DNA from: Pseudomonas putida
GTDB taxonomy: Bacteria; Pseudomonadota; Gammaproteobacteria; Pseudomonadales; Pseudomonadaceae
Direction of reading: 5' to 3'
Length of the DNA: 64,000 nucleotides
Assembly: GCF_002906855.1 (NCBI RefSeq)
Contig: NZ_MINI01000038.1
Location: 1-64,000 of the forward strand
Shown here: piece by piece, positions 35,339 to 44,320 of the stretch
Layout of the letters: the number at the start of each line of letters is the position of its first letter
Numbering within the stretch: position 1 is the stretch's first letter
Position numbers and translations under genes: made by a program
The notes under the pieces: generated by a model
Told to the model about the DNA's origin: nothing
The model's database searches: none
Seen by the model: only the letters and a program-made list of their open reading frames with translations

Positions 35339-37276
35339 TTACGCCGACAGTACGCGATTGCGGCCTTGGTCCTTCGCGCGGTACAACGCAGCATCGGCGC
35401 GCTTGAGCACCTGATCGCCACGTTCGCCGGAGCGGAAGGCGCTCAAGCCGATGGATGTGGTGATGACCACGCGTTCACCCTTGAAATGGAACGGGCAGGC
35501 CTCGATCGCCGCGCGTAGCGCTTCGGCGACTTGGGCAGCGGTTGCAGGAGACGTCTGCGGCAGCAGCAGCACGAACTCTTCGCCGCCGAACCGGGCGATG
35601 AAATCACGTGCGCGCAGGCGCTTGCGCAGCTGGTCGGCAACGATCTTCAGCACCTTGTCGCCGGCCAGGTGACCATAGCTGTCATTGATGCGCTTGAAAT
35701 GGTCCAGGTCGAGGATGGCCATGGCCAGGTGACCGCCGCTTTCTTGCCAGTCGAGCATTTCGCGCTCCACCTGCTCGGTCCAGGCCGCGCGATTGGGCAA
35801 GCCCGTCAGCGGGTCGATCAACGCCTTCTGCCGCTGTTCCTCCAAGTGTTCACGATAGCCAAGCGCTTCCTGCTCCATGCTGGCGACCCGTTCGGCCAGG
35901 CCCTGCAGACGCCCGGCAAGCTCCTGCTCGCGGCGGTCACGCTCATGCTGGTGCTCGTCCATGGTGCCAAGCAGTGTTTCCAGGCGGTTTTCCAGGATGT
36001 GCTTGAGACTGTCCACATCCACGGCACCCTGCACGCTGCTTTGCAGGCCATCGACCTGTTCACGCAACTGGCTGTCCAGCTCGCGCGCGGCGGAACTGTT
36101 GTCGGCATGGCCGGCGCTGGCTTCGTGCAGGTGGCTCTGGAAGCTGTCGAGGCGTTCGTTGAGCTGCTGCAGGTAAGTTTCGAATTCGTGTTGCCCGCTG
36201 TCGGTGATCGCCAGCATGAGCACGGCCAGGTCGTCGAGGACCGGGATCAGTTCGTACCAATTCAGCCCGCGTGCCACCCGCTCACGCATTGCCAGGGCCT
36301 GGGCCTTGTGGCGTTCCGGCAGACTGAGGTCGTCCAGCAGGCCGATCAGGGTCTGTTCGATGTGCGCTGCGACCTGGCTGTACGGCGGCTCCACCGCATC
36401 GGGAAGCGAGTAGGGGCCATCCTCACCGAACACTTCTTCGAGTGTCGCCGGCATCGGGACTGCCGGCTGCTCAGGCTGTTCCTGCAGGTCGGGAGCTTCG
36501 TCTGCCTGCGGCTCAGCTTCAGACTGGACCACTACCGGTTGTTCAACGGTATGTGGCTCTGAAATCAACTCCGGTTGCGCAGCTTCCTCAGGCTCCGGGG
36601 CCGGTGCGGCGGCAGCCAGAGGTTGCAGCTCGTCCGCATCTCGCGGCGGCAAGTCCACCAGTACAGGCCCATCCGGCTGCGGCTGGGCTTCGGCCGGCGC
36701 TATTTCAGGCGCAGGTTGCGCAGGCTCAGCGGCTTCTGGCTGGGGCTCGTTGTCGCGGTTACCGAACAGGCGCTGCAGAAAGCCTGGCCGGGCCTCGTCA
36801 TCCGGCTTGTTCAGGGATGAAAGGGCTCGACCTTGCAGGCCACTGAGTTCACCCAGCAGCGGCGGCAACTCACGTGACTGGGCGACTCCACCATCGAGCT
36901 TCTTAGCCAGCTTTTTCAGTGGCCGGGCAACTTCACCGGGCAGCGGCAAGCCTTGCAGCTGGGTAACCAGTGCATTCAGGGCATCACTGACCTGGTTCAT
37001 GCGGGTTTCCCGGCGCTGCTCGGAGTCCAGCACCGCCTTTTCCAGGCGCGGGATCAACCCGGCCAGGCCGGCGTCCATGTTGTCGCTGCGGATGACCTCG
37101 CGCATTTCCTTCATGTACTGGTCGACGACCTTGTCGCTGCCTTCGGCCGCCAAGGTGCTACGCACCAGGCCACGGCGCAGCAGGTCAAGGCGCGCGTTCC
37201 AGCGGCGTTCGAGCTTTTCCTGCTGTTCGATGCTTTTAAGGTATTTTTCTTTCCAGCGCTCGGCTTCTTCGGTCAT
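35339..37276 (-). CDS. dgcH: Diguanylate cyclase, DgcH-like
   Basis: 645 aa soluble protein. The C-terminal GGDEF domain is active-looking: GGEEF at 564-568, and the inhibitory I-site RARD at 555-558 is kept, so product feedback is likely. Preceding it is a coiled coil (about 390-490). The N-terminal region is acidic and Pro/Glu/Ala-rich (about 155-280) and its fold is not one I recognise. No membrane helices or known sensor domain. The order matches P. aeruginosa PA5487. Cyclic di-GMP produced here would oppose the EAL protein nearby. Confidence 0.88.
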   Translation of the reverse strand: MTEEAERWKEKYLKSIEQQEKLERRWNARLDLLRRGLVRSTLAAEGSDKVVDQYMKEMREVIRSDNMDAGLAGLIPRLEKAVLDSEQRRETRMNQVSDALNALVTQLQGLPLPGEVARPLKKLAKKLDGGVAQSRELPPLLGELSGLQGRALSSLNKPDDEARPGFLQRLFGNRDNEPQPEAAEPAQPAPEIAPAEAQPQPDGPVLVDLPPRDADELQPLAAAAPAPEPEEAAQPELISEPHTVEQPVVVQSEAEPQADEAPDLQEQPEQPAVPMPATLEEVFGEDGPYSLPDAVEPPYSQVAAHIEQTLIGLLDDLSLPERHKAQALAMRERVARGLNWYELIPVLDDLAVLMLAITDSGQHEFETYLQQLNERLDSFQSHLHEASAGHADNSSAARELDSQLREQVDGLQSSVQGAVDVDSLKHILENRLETLLGTMDEHQHERDRREQELAGRLQGLAERVASMEQEALGYREHLEEQRQKALIDPLTGLPNRAAWTEQVEREMLDWQESGGHLAMAILDLDHFKRINDSYGHLAGDKVLKIVADQLRKRLRARDFIARFGGEEFVLLLPQTSPATAAQVAEALRAAIEACPFHFKGERVVITTSIGLSAFRSGERGDQVLKRADAALYRAKDQGRNRVLSA

Positions 37277-37374
37277 GCCTGGATCCGCGACGGGTAATGC
37301 ATCTGTGGGCTGTGTAATTACACGCTGTCGGCGCGCACCTCGAACACTTGAGGGCTTGCCGCGGTTTAGCTGAT

Positions 37375-38229
37375 CTAGCTCAAGACCGGCAGCGTATCCA
37401 CAGTCAGTGCATCAGGCAATCGGATCTCCACCGCAACGGGAAGATGGTCGGAGATCGGCTGCGCCAGCACCTCGACCCGCTCCAGGGTCAGGCTTGGGCT
37501 GAGCAGGATGTGGTCCAGGCAACGCTGCGGGCGCCAGCTGGGGAAGGTGGCTTCGACCTGAGGTGCGATCAGGCCCAGATCGCGCAGGGGAGAATGCTCG
37601 AGCAGGTCGGTGGCATGGGTATTCATGTCGCCCATGAGAACCTGATGGCGGTAGCCGCCAATCAGCTCACGGATGTAGCCCAGTTGCAGGGCGCGAGTCT
37701 TGGCGCCCAGGGCCAGGTGCATCATGACCACGATCAGCGCATCCTCACCCTCACCAAAACGCACCAGAATCGCACCACGGCCGGCCGGGCCGGGCAGCGG
37801 GTGATCTTCGAGGAGTTGCGGCTTCAGACGGCTGAGCACGCCATTGCTGTGCTGGGCAAAACGCCCGAGGTTGCGGTTGAGTTGCTGGTACCAGTATGGG
37901 AAGGAGCCCAGCTGCGCCAGGTGCTCCACCTGGTTGATGTAGCCTGAGCGCAGACTGCCGCCATCGGCTTCCTGCAGGGCCACCAGGTCGAAGTCGTTGA
38001 GCAACTGACCGATTTTCTGCAGGTTGCCGGCCCGCCCGGTGTGCGGCAGCAGGTGCTGCCAGCTGCGGGTCAGGTAGTGCCGGTAGCGCTCAGTGCTGAT
38101 ACCGACCTGGATGTTGAAGCTGAGCAGCCGCAGACGACCATCCTCTGGCAGGCCAGGGGCCTGCAGGTGATGCTCGTTGACCTGCGGCTGGTGCAGGCCA
38201 ATGCCACGCGCGGGTCTGGAGCGGCGCAT
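37375..38229 (-). CDS. Endonuclease/exonuclease/phosphatase (EEP) family protein
   Basis: 284 aa. The Mg-dependent EEP fold signatures are present: LSFNIQVG, VALQEADGG, the catalytic MGDMNTH and the final SDHLPVAVEI. Relatives hydrolyse nucleic acid, inositol phosphates or lipids, so substrate cannot be set. It ends in a short hydrophilic tail. No signal peptide. Lies 12 bases downstream of dsbA. Confidence 0.85.
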   Translation of the reverse strand: MRRSRPARGIGLHQPQVNEHHLQAPGLPEDGRLRLLSFNIQVGISTERYRHYLTRSWQHLLPHTGRAGNLQKIGQLLNDFDLVALQEADGGSLRSGYINQVEHLAQLGSFPYWYQQLNRNLGRFAQHSNGVLSRLKPQLLEDHPLPGPAGRGAILVRFGEGEDALIVVMMHLALGAKTRALQLGYIRELIGGYRHQVLMGDMNTHATDLLEHSPLRDLGLIAPQVEATFPSWRPQRCLDHILLSPSLTLERVEVLAQPISDHLPVAVEIRLPDALTVDTLPVLS

Positions 38230-38241
38230 GGGGTACGCCGC

Positions 38242-38877
38242 TTACTTAGCGGCGCGCTCCTTGGCGATCAATTGGTCGGCAACGTTCAGCACGCCTTCCG
38301 GCCCGCCAGCGGTGCCCAGGTCGAAGCGGTACTTGCCGTTGACCACCATGCTCGGTACGCCGGTAATCTCGTACTTCTTCGCCAGTTCCTTGGCCTGGTT
38401 GACCTGGCCCTTGATGGCGAACGAGTTGAAGGTGGCGAGGAACTTGTCCTTGTCGACGCCTTGGGTGGCGAGGAAGTCGGCCATGTCCTTCGGGTCGGTC
38501 AGGCGCTTGCGCTGGTTCTGGATGGCGTCGAAGACCGCGGCATGAACTTTTTGCTCCACGCCCATGGCTTCAAGGGTCAGGAACATCTGGCCGTGGGCGT
38601 CCCATGGGCCGCCGAACATGGCCGGTACGCGCTTGAAGTTGACGTCCTTGGGCAGCTTGTCTACCCATGGGTTGATGGTCGGCTCGAAGTGGTAGCAGTG
38701 AGGGCAGCCATACCAGAACAGCTCGACCACTTCGATCTTGCCTGGCTGGGATACCGGAACAGGGTTGCTCAGCTCGATGTATTCCTTGCCGGCAGTGGCA
38801 GGCTCTGCGGCCTGGACGGCAGTCATACCGAAGACGCTGGCAGCGACCAGCGCGGCGCTGAGAATCAGTTTACGCAT
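38242..38877 (-). CDS. dsbA: Thiol:disulfide interchange protein DsbA
   Basis: 211 aa periplasmic oxidase. Signal peptide at 1-23 and the CPHC active site (Cys58-Cys61) in a thioredoxin fold with an inserted helical domain. The conserved cis-proline in TGVPSMVVNG is present. It introduces disulphides in exported proteins, including the cytochromes upstream and the CSS-EAL sensor nearby. TTTACTCC precedes the ATG in reverse, giving a GGAGT ribosome site. Confidence 0.95.
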   Translation of the reverse strand: MRKLILSAALVAASVFGMTAVQAAEPATAGKEYIELSNPVPVSQPGKIEVVELFWYGCPHCYHFEPTINPWVDKLPKDVNFKRVPAMFGGPWDAHGQMFLTLEAMGVEQKVHAAVFDAIQNQRKRLTDPKDMADFLATQGVDKDKFLATFNSFAIKGQVNQAKELAKKYEITGVPSMVVNGKYRFDLGTAGGPEGVLNVADQLIAKERAAK

Positions 38878-38973
38878 GCTTTACTCCTGAGCATTCATTG
38901 GTCGCCTCGACGCGACCTGTGCTGTGACCGGTGGCGAAGGGCCCGAGTTCTGTAGTGTAACGGCTGCGGACAG

Positions 38974-39000
38974 AAAAAAGGGCGGTCTGCGCCGCCCTTT
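38974..39000 (-). terminator. Terminator between cytochrome c4 and dsbA
   Basis: AAAGGGCGG (38977-38985) pairs with CCGCCCTTT (38992-39000) and, read leftward, is followed by a T-run. It lies 30 bases past the cytochrome c4 stop and would separate its transcript from dsbA. Confidence 0.9.
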
Positions 39001-39030
39001 CATCTTTAGCGTTACAGCATTAACCGAATG

Positions 39031-39648
39031 TTAATGCAGGCCCTGGATGTAGCTGGCCAGCGCTTCGATCTCATGGTTGCTCAGCTTGCCGGCAATCGTG
39101 CGCATGGTCATCGCATCGCCGTCGTTGGTGCGGTTGCCTTCGCGGAAGTCGGTGAGCTGCTTGGTCACGTACTGTGAATGCTGGCCGCCCAGGTGCGGGA
39201 AGCCGGCGAGGGCGATACCCGCGCCATTGGGCGAGTGGCAACCGGTACAGGCAGGCATGCCTTTCTCAAGATTGCCGCCATTGAACAGCGCGCGGCCGCG
39301 CTCGACCAGCTTGGGATCGGCGGCACCAACGCTGCCTTTCTGGCTGGAGAACCAGGCGGCGATATCGGCCAGGTCCTGGTCACTGAAGTTGGCCAGCATG
39401 CCGGTCATCTCCAGCACGGTGCGCTTGCCCGACTTGATGTCGTGCAGTTGCTTTTCCAGATAGCGCTGGCCCTGGCCGGCCAGTTTCGGGAAGTTCGGCG
39501 CCAGGCTGTTGCCGTCCGGGTTGTGGCAGGCACCACACACGGCAGTCTTGGCCTGGCCAGCGGCGGCATCGCCTTTGATGGGTTGCGCAGCAGTGGCCGC
39601 ACTTGCGACACCCAGGGTCAACAGCAGACTCACGACTAGTTTGTTCAT
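39031..39648 (-). CDS. cc4: Dihaem cytochrome c4
   Basis: 205 aa. Signal peptide at 1-20, then two homologous haem domains with CGACH (38-42) and CTGCH (134-138). The axial methionines lie in domain segments LEMTGMLANFSD and TMRTIAGKLS. It is a periplasmic, membrane-associated electron carrier that supplies terminal oxidases; the caa3 oxidase at the right end of the window is one possible acceptor. It is next to a monohaem cytochrome c5, 31 bases upstream. Confidence 0.93.
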   Translation of the reverse strand: MNKLVVSLLLTLGVASAATAAQPIKGDAAAGQAKTAVCGACHNPDGNSLAPNFPKLAGQGQRYLEKQLHDIKSGKRTVLEMTGMLANFSDQDLADIAAWFSSQKGSVGAADPKLVERGRALFNGGNLEKGMPACTGCHSPNGAGIALAGFPHLGGQHSQYVTKQLTDFREGNRTNDGDAMTMRTIAGKLSNHEIEALASYIQGLH

Positions 39649-39679
39649 CAGCTAATCCAACACGGCTAAGGGTGAAATG

Positions 39680-39982
39680 TTATGTATCGGGACTGCCGCT
39701 CATCCAAAGGATGACCAAACGGTAGTCCTCGGCACTGCAGTCCATGCACAATCCACGCGGCGGCATAGCCTTGAAACCCTGGGTAACATGCACCACCAGT
39801 TGCTCCATGCCTTGCGCCAGCCTTGGCTCCCAAGCTGCCGGGTCACCCTTCTTGGGAGCCTGTGGCAACTGCCCGGCGTGACAGGCCGCACACGTGCGGT
39901 TGTACAACGCCTCGGGATCCTGTGTAGCCTGTGCGCTGAAAAACGGCAGGAACATACCGACAGCTAGCAGCCATTTCGCCAT
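39680..39982 (-). CDS. Cytochrome c5-type protein
   Basis: 100 aa. Signal peptide at 1-19 and one haem-binding site CAACH (31-35); axial ligand probably Met73 in KAMPPRG. Two further cysteines in GLCMDC (79, 82) are the conserved disulphide of cytochrome c5. ATG 39982 follows CAGG. A longer in-frame opening reaches into the divergent engB control region and is not used. Functions with cytochrome c4 as a periplasmic electron carrier. Confidence 0.9.
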   Translation of the reverse strand: MAKWLLAVGMFLPFFSAQATQDPEALYNRTCAACHAGQLPQAPKKGDPAAWEPRLAQGMEQLVVHVTQGFKAMPPRGLCMDCSAEDYRLVILWMSGSPDT

Positions 39983-40175
39983 GCGAAACGACCTGACAGG
40001 GTTGGGGGACGCGCTGCGTTCTGATGCGCGAGCTATTGTTCGACACCCCATGCACATTCCCCTTCGCTGGGAGAATGAGCACACAAAAACTGGGGCATTA
40101 TATACTTCCGCCATCCAAACGGAAACGACACCGCTTGCCGGCCTAGGCTTTGGCAACACCCACATCGGATATCCC

Positions 40176-40808
40176 ATGCAAGTCAATAACCCCATCCTCG
40201 GCCTCTGCCAGAGAGCCAAATTCGCCCTCAGCGCTGCCAAGGTCGAACAATGCCCGGACGACCAGGGTTACGAGGTGGCTTTTGCCGGCCGTTCCAACGC
40301 CGGCAAATCCAGCGCCCTCAATACCCTGACTCATGCCAGCCTGGCGCGTACCTCGAAAACCCCAGGGCGCACCCAGCTGTTGAATTTCTTCAGTCTGGAC
40401 GATGAACGGCGTTTGGTCGACCTGCCGGGCTACGGATATGCAAAAGTCCCGATTCCGCTCAAGCAACACTGGCAGAAGCACCTGGAGGCCTATCTGGGAA
40501 GCCGTGATTGCCTGAAAGGCATCATTTTGATGATGGATGTGCGTCACCCGATGACCGACTTCGACAAGATGATGCTCGACTGGGCCAAGGCCAGCGGCAT
40601 GCCGATGCACATCCTGCTGACCAAGGCCGACAAGCTGACCCACGGCGCGGGCAAGAACACCTTGCTCAAGGTGCAGTCGGAGATTCGCAAGGGGTGGGGT
40701 GACGCGGCGACCATCCAGCTGTTCTCGGCACCCAAGCGCCTGGGCCTGGAAGAGGCCTACCGGGTGCTGGCGGACTGGATGGAGCTGGAAGACAAGCCAG
40801 TAGCCTGA
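40176..40808 (+). CDS. engB: Ribosome biogenesis GTPase EngB
   Basis: 210 aa P-loop GTPase (YihA/YsxC) needed for 50S subunit assembly. G1 [13 protein letters not shown]2 TPGRTQ, G3 DLPGYG and G4 LTKADKL are all present. The start at ATG 40176 ([10 protein letters not shown]) is the family start; the frame is open for 280 bases further upstream but that stretch is unlike the family. Divergent from the cytochrome c5 gene and followed by the ErsA region. Confidence 0.93.
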   Translation: MQVNNPILGLCQRAKFALSAAKVEQCPDDQGYEVAFAGRSNAGKSSALNTLTHASLARTSKTPGRTQLLNFFSLDDERRLVDLPGYGYAKVPIPLKQHWQKHLEAYLGSRDCLKGIILMMDVRHPMTDFDKMMLDWAKASGMPMHILLTKADKLTHGAGKNTLLKVQSEIRKGWGDAATIQLFSAPKRLGLEEAYRVLADWMELEDKPVA

Positions 40809-40815
40809 CCTGTAT

Positions 40816-40843
40816 CGGTCCTTGTGGGTGCCCACAGGGACCG
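40816..40843. repeat. Hairpin after engB
   Basis: CGGTCCTTGTGGG (40816-40828) and CCCACAGGGACCG (40831-40843) pair, with a two-base mismatch in the middle. It lies eight bases after the engB stop with no T-run. It may be a weak terminator or a REP-type palindrome. Confidence 0.55.
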
Positions 40844-40860
40844 GGACTCAAATTCCGGGC

Positions 40861-40990
40861 AAAAAAAACCCCGGACTTCGTATGGGGAGGGGGAAGTTCG
40901 GGGTTCAAGTCTGGACCGCTAGGGCGGGGTCCAGGTATCTGCCAACACTTAACACAACATAGGAGCATCGAAAGGCTTCACCAGCCATTC
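40861..40990 (-). ncRNA. ersA: Candidate ErsA small RNA between engB and polA
   Basis: A minus-strand transcript of about 130 bases is predicted. It ends in a strong terminator: AACCCCGAACTT/AAGTCCGGGGTT stem (40867-40878 with 40894-40905) and eight T. The loop is C-rich (CCCCCTCCCC). A second stem CTGGACC/GGTCCAG lies at 40911-40934. ErsA of P. aeruginosa has the same location (where E. coli has Spot 42), similar length and a C-rich loop that pairs with algC mRNA. The start at about 40990 is inferred from the promoter at 40997-41024. Confidence 0.78.
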
Positions 40991-40996
40991 AGTTAC

Positions 40997-41024
40997 TCTG
41001 AGTTCCACTTCACCGGTTTAGTTC
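40997..41024 (-). promoter_or_regulatory. Candidate AlgU (sigma-22) promoter of the ErsA-like RNA
   Basis: Leftward -35 GAACTA (41019-41024), a 17-base spacer and -10 TCAGA (40997-41001) resemble the GAACTT-N16/17-TCTGA consensus of AlgU. ErsA in P. aeruginosa is known to depend on this sigma factor. Confidence 0.6.
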
Positions 41025-41139
41025 CGGAGCCCTCAAAACTATTTGCGATAGTTTCATGAAACTCCCGAACCAATGGCATCGAGCCATGCCAGGATCCGCG
41101 TCACTACGCCGCAGATCCTACACATCTTTCCCAGCTCAA

Positions 41140-43887
41140 TCAGTGAGCTTCGTCCCAATTCGAACCAACACCTGCTTCGACCACCAGCGGAACATCCAGT
41201 TGCGCGGCGTTGCTCATGTGCGTGCGGATTTCATCTTTCACCTGGTCGACCAGGTCTTCACGTACTTCCAGCACCAGTTCGTCGTGCACCTGCAGGATCA
41301 CCCGTGCATCCAGGCCGCTCTCGCTCAGCCAGTTGTCAACGTTGACCATGGCGCGCTTGATGATGTCGGCGGCGGTGCCTTGCATCGGCGCGTTGATCGC
41401 CGTGCGCTCGGCGCCTTTGCGCAGGGCCGGGTTCTTGGCGTTGATATCCGGCAGGTACAGGCGGCGGCCGAACAGGGTTTCAACGAAGCCTTGCTCAGCT
41501 GCCTGGGCGCGGGTGCGCTCCATGTAGGCCAGCACGCCTGGGTAGCGCGCGAAGTAGCGGTCGATGTAATCCTGCGACTGCTTGCGGTCGACGCCAATCT
41601 GCTTGGCCAGGCCGAACGCACTCATGCCGTAGATCAGGCCGAAGTTGATGGCCTTGGCGCTGCGGCGCTGGTCGGTGGTGACGTCTTCCAGCGCCACGCT
41701 GAACACCTCCGCCGCCGTCGCGCGGTGCACGTCCAGGTCGTTGCGGAAGGCATGCAGCAGGCCTTCGTCCTTGGCCAGGTGGGCCATGATGCGCAGTTCG
41801 ATCTGCGAATAGTCCGCCGCCAGCAGCTTGTAGCCGGGGCTGGCGACGAAGGCCTGGCGAATGCGCCGACCTTCGGCGGTGCGGATCGGGATGTTCTGCA
41901 GGTTCGGGTCGCTGGACGACAGGCGCCCGGTGGCGGCCACGGCCTGCTGGTAGGACGTGTGGATACGCCCGGTGCGCGGGTTGATCTGCCCGGGTAGCTT
42001 GTCGGTGTAGGTGCTCTTGAGCTTGCTCAGGCTGCGGTACTGCATCAGCACCTCGGGCAGCGGGTAGCCCTGCTCGGCCAGTTCGTCGAGCACCGCTTCG
42101 GCGGTGGAGGGCTGGCCCTTGGCGGTCTTGCTGAGTACCGGCATGCCCAGTTTGTCATAGAGAATCGCCCCCAGCTGCTTGGGCGAACCGAGGTTGAACT
42201 CCTCGCCGGCCAGCGCGTAGGCACGCTGCTCCAGTTCGGCCATCTTCACGCCCAGCTCGCCGCTTTGCACCTGCAGCAACGCGGCATCGACCAGCGCACC
42301 CTGACGTTCGATCTTGGCCAGCACCGGCACCAGCGGCATCTCGATGTCCATCAGTACTGGCTGCACGCTCGGCGTCTGTGCCAGGCGCGCCTGCAGCGCG
42401 TGGTGCAGGCGCAGAGTGATGTCGGCGTCCTCGGCGGCGTAAGGGCCTGCCTTGTCCAGGTTGATCTGGTTGAAAGTCAGCTGCTTGGCACCCTTGCCAG
42501 CGATGTCCTCGAAGGCGATGGTGGTGTGGTCGAGATACTTCAGCGCCAGGCTGTCCATATCATGACGGGTGGCGGTGGAATTGAGCACGTACGACTCGAG
42601 CATGGTGTCGTAGGCCACGCCGCGCATCTCGATGGCTGGCGAGTTGTTGGCGAGGATGTTGATGTCGTACTTGGCGTTCTGCCCGACCTTGGCCTTGGCC
42701 GAGTCTTCCAGCAGCGGCTTCAGCGCCAGCAGCACGGCCTCGCGGTCCAGCTGGGCCGGGGCGCCTTCGTAGTCATGTGCCAGGGGTACATAGGCCGCTT
42801 CATGGGGCTCGACGGCGAACGACAGGCCCACCAGCTGAGCCTGTTGGGCATCCAGGCTGGTGGTCTCGGTGTCGAAGGCAAACAGCGGCGCCTGGCGCAG
42901 CTTCTCCAACCAGGCGTCGAAGCGGGCCTGGTCGAGGATGGTTTCGTACTTGGGCTCGACGTTGGCGACCGGCGCTTCGACCACAGGGGCGACATCGCCG
43001 GCCCTGGCCGCATCGCGCTGCACATCGGCGACCCAGCTCTTGAATTCCATTTCGGTGTACAGCGCCAGCAGCGCCTCGCGGTCAGGCTCGCCGCAAACCA
43101 GCGCCTCGACCTCGACATCCAGCGGCACGTCGCACTTGATGGTGGCCAGTTCGTATGACAGGAACGCCGAGTCGCGGTGCTCTTCGAGCTTGGCCGGCAG
43201 GGTCTTGGCCCCGCGGATGGCCAGGGTCGGGACCTTGTCCAGGTTGGCGTACAGGTCGCTGAGGCCACCGCCGATTCCGGTCAGCAGGCCAACAGCGGTT
43301 TTCTCGCCGACGCCGGGCACGCCCGGGATGTTGTCGACCTTGTCACCCATCAGGGCGAGGAAGTCGATGATGTGCTCCGGGCCGACACCGAACTTCTCGT
43401 GCACGCCAGCCACGTCCAGCACACTGCCGGTCATGGTGTTGACCAGGGTCACGTGGCCGTCCACCAGCTGCGCCATGTCCTTGTCGCCAGTCGAGATGAT
43501 CACCGGGCGGCCCTGGGTGGCACTGCTACGGGCGAGGGTGCCGATCACGTCATCGGCTTCCACGCCTTCGACGCACAGCAATGGGTAGCCCAAGGCCCGG
43601 ACACTGGCGTGCAACGGCTCGACCTGCACGCGCAGGTCATCAGGCATGCTCGGGCGGTTGGCCTTGTACTCGGCGAACATGGCATCGCGGAAGGTCCCGC
43701 CCTTGGCGTCGAAGACCACGGCGAACAGGCTGTCAGGGTATTGCTTGCGCAGGCTCTTGAGCATGTTCAGCACCCCCTTGACCGCGCCGGTCGGCATGCC
43801 CTTGGACGTGGTCAGCGGCGGCAGCGCATGGAAGGCGCGGTAGAGGTAGGAGGAACCGTCCACCAGGACGAGGGGCGCTTGGCTCAT
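41140..43887 (-). CDS. polA: DNA polymerase I
   Basis: 915 aa, the usual length. The 5'-3' exonuclease domain occupies the first 290 residues ([38 protein letters not shown]). A 3'-5' exonuclease domain follows with FDTETTSLD, so proofreading residues are kept. The polymerase domain has [13 protein letters not shown] and [10 protein letters not shown]. Repair and Okazaki fragment maturation. ATG 43887 ([11 protein letters not shown]) is chosen over a TTG four codons upstream. Confidence 0.96.
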   Translation of the reverse strand: MSQAPLVLVDGSSYLYRAFHALPPLTTSKGMPTGAVKGVLNMLKSLRKQYPDSLFAVVFDAKGGTFRDAMFAEYKANRPSMPDDLRVQVEPLHASVRALGYPLLCVEGVEADDVIGTLARSSATQGRPVIISTGDKDMAQLVDGHVTLVNTMTGSVLDVAGVHEKFGVGPEHIIDFLALMGDKVDNIPGVPGVGEKTAVGLLTGIGGGLSDLYANLDKVPTLAIRGAKTLPAKLEEHRDSAFLSYELATIKCDVPLDVEVEALVCGEPDREALLALYTEMEFKSWVADVQRDAARAGDVAPVVEAPVANVEPKYETILDQARFDAWLEKLRQAPLFAFDTETTSLDAQQAQLVGLSFAVEPHEAAYVPLAHDYEGAPAQLDREAVLLALKPLLEDSAKAKVGQNAKYDINILANNSPAIEMRGVAYDTMLESYVLNSTATRHDMDSLALKYLDHTTIAFEDIAGKGAKQLTFNQINLDKAGPYAAEDADITLRLHHALQARLAQTPSVQPVLMDIEMPLVPVLAKIERQGALVDAALLQVQSGELGVKMAELEQRAYALAGEEFNLGSPKQLGAILYDKLGMPVLSKTAKGQPSTAEAVLDELAEQGYPLPEVLMQYRSLSKLKSTYTDKLPGQINPRTGRIHTSYQQAVAATGRLSSSDPNLQNIPIRTAEGRRIRQAFVASPGYKLLAADYSQIELRIMAHLAKDEGLLHAFRNDLDVHRATAAEVFSVALEDVTTDQRRSAKAINFGLIYGMSAFGLAKQIGVDRKQSQDYIDRYFARYPGVLAYMERTRAQAAEQGFVETLFGRRLYLPDINAKNPALRKGAERTAINAPMQGTAADIIKRAMVNVDNWLSESGLDARVILQVHDELVLEVREDLVDQVKDEIRTHMSNAAQLDVPLVVEAGVGSNWDEAH

Positions 43888-43961
43888 GAGCAGAATCAAC
43901 CTTTTCGGCGGGTCCGGAGCTAGAATAGCCGGATCAATGACGACAAAGGGACTAGGTTATC

Positions 43962-44249
43962 ATGCGTACACTCAATCGCCTGTTACTGCTCGGCCTGTTG
44001 GCAACCATGCCGGTCGTCACCCTGGCGGCGGAAGACGCCCCCTCGGCCGATCCCGAGGTGACCATTCGCACGGAAGGCGATAAAACCATCCAGGAATACC
44101 GGCAGAACGGCTTCCTGTATGCGATCAAGATCACGCCGAAAAACGGCAAGCCGTATTTCCTGGTCCGCGCCGATGGCACCGATGCCAATTTCATTCGTTC
44201 CGACCAACCGGACATGCTGATCCCGTCCTGGAAGATCTTCGAGTGGTAA
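43962..44249 (+). CDS. DUF2782 exported protein
   Basis: 95 aa. Signal peptide (residues 1-22) then the compact DUF2782 domain: VTIRTEGDKTIQEYRQNGFLYAIKITPKNGKPYFLV ending in DMLIPSWKIFEW. Small periplasmic protein restricted to gammaproteobacteria, always close to thrB or polA in pseudomonads. No catalytic residues. Function unknown. Divergent from polA. Confidence 0.87.
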   Translation: MRTLNRLLLLGLLATMPVVTLAAEDAPSADPEVTIRTEGDKTIQEYRQNGFLYAIKITPKNGKPYFLVRADGTDANFIRSDQPDMLIPSWKIFEW

Positions 44250-44278
44250 TCTGACGCGCGCACCGTTCACATCAACCC

Positions 44279-44316
44279 GGCACTTCCCGGCGGAAGTGCC
44301 CGTATGGGCATTTTTT
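44279..44316 (+). promoter_or_regulatory. Overlapping hairpins in front of thrB, terminator-like
   Basis: Hairpin one pairs GGCACTTCC (44279-44287) with GGAAGTGCC (44292-44300). Hairpin two pairs AAGTGCCC (44294-44301) with GGGCATTT (44306-44313, one wobble) and runs into six T. They share bases 44294-44300, so only one can form. This is the layout of an attenuator, or of a terminator for the DUF2782 gene. It ends five bases before the thrB start codon. Confidence 0.6.
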
Positions 44317-44320
44317 CATC

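Noticed and set aside
39894..40175. Extended engB start
   Set aside because: Upstream in-frame codons overlap the cytochrome c5 gene and are unlike EngB; ATG 40176 fits the family.
39983..40240. N-terminal extension of the cytochrome c5 gene
   Set aside because: It would precede the signal peptide and overlap the start of engB; ATG 39982 gives a normal export signal.
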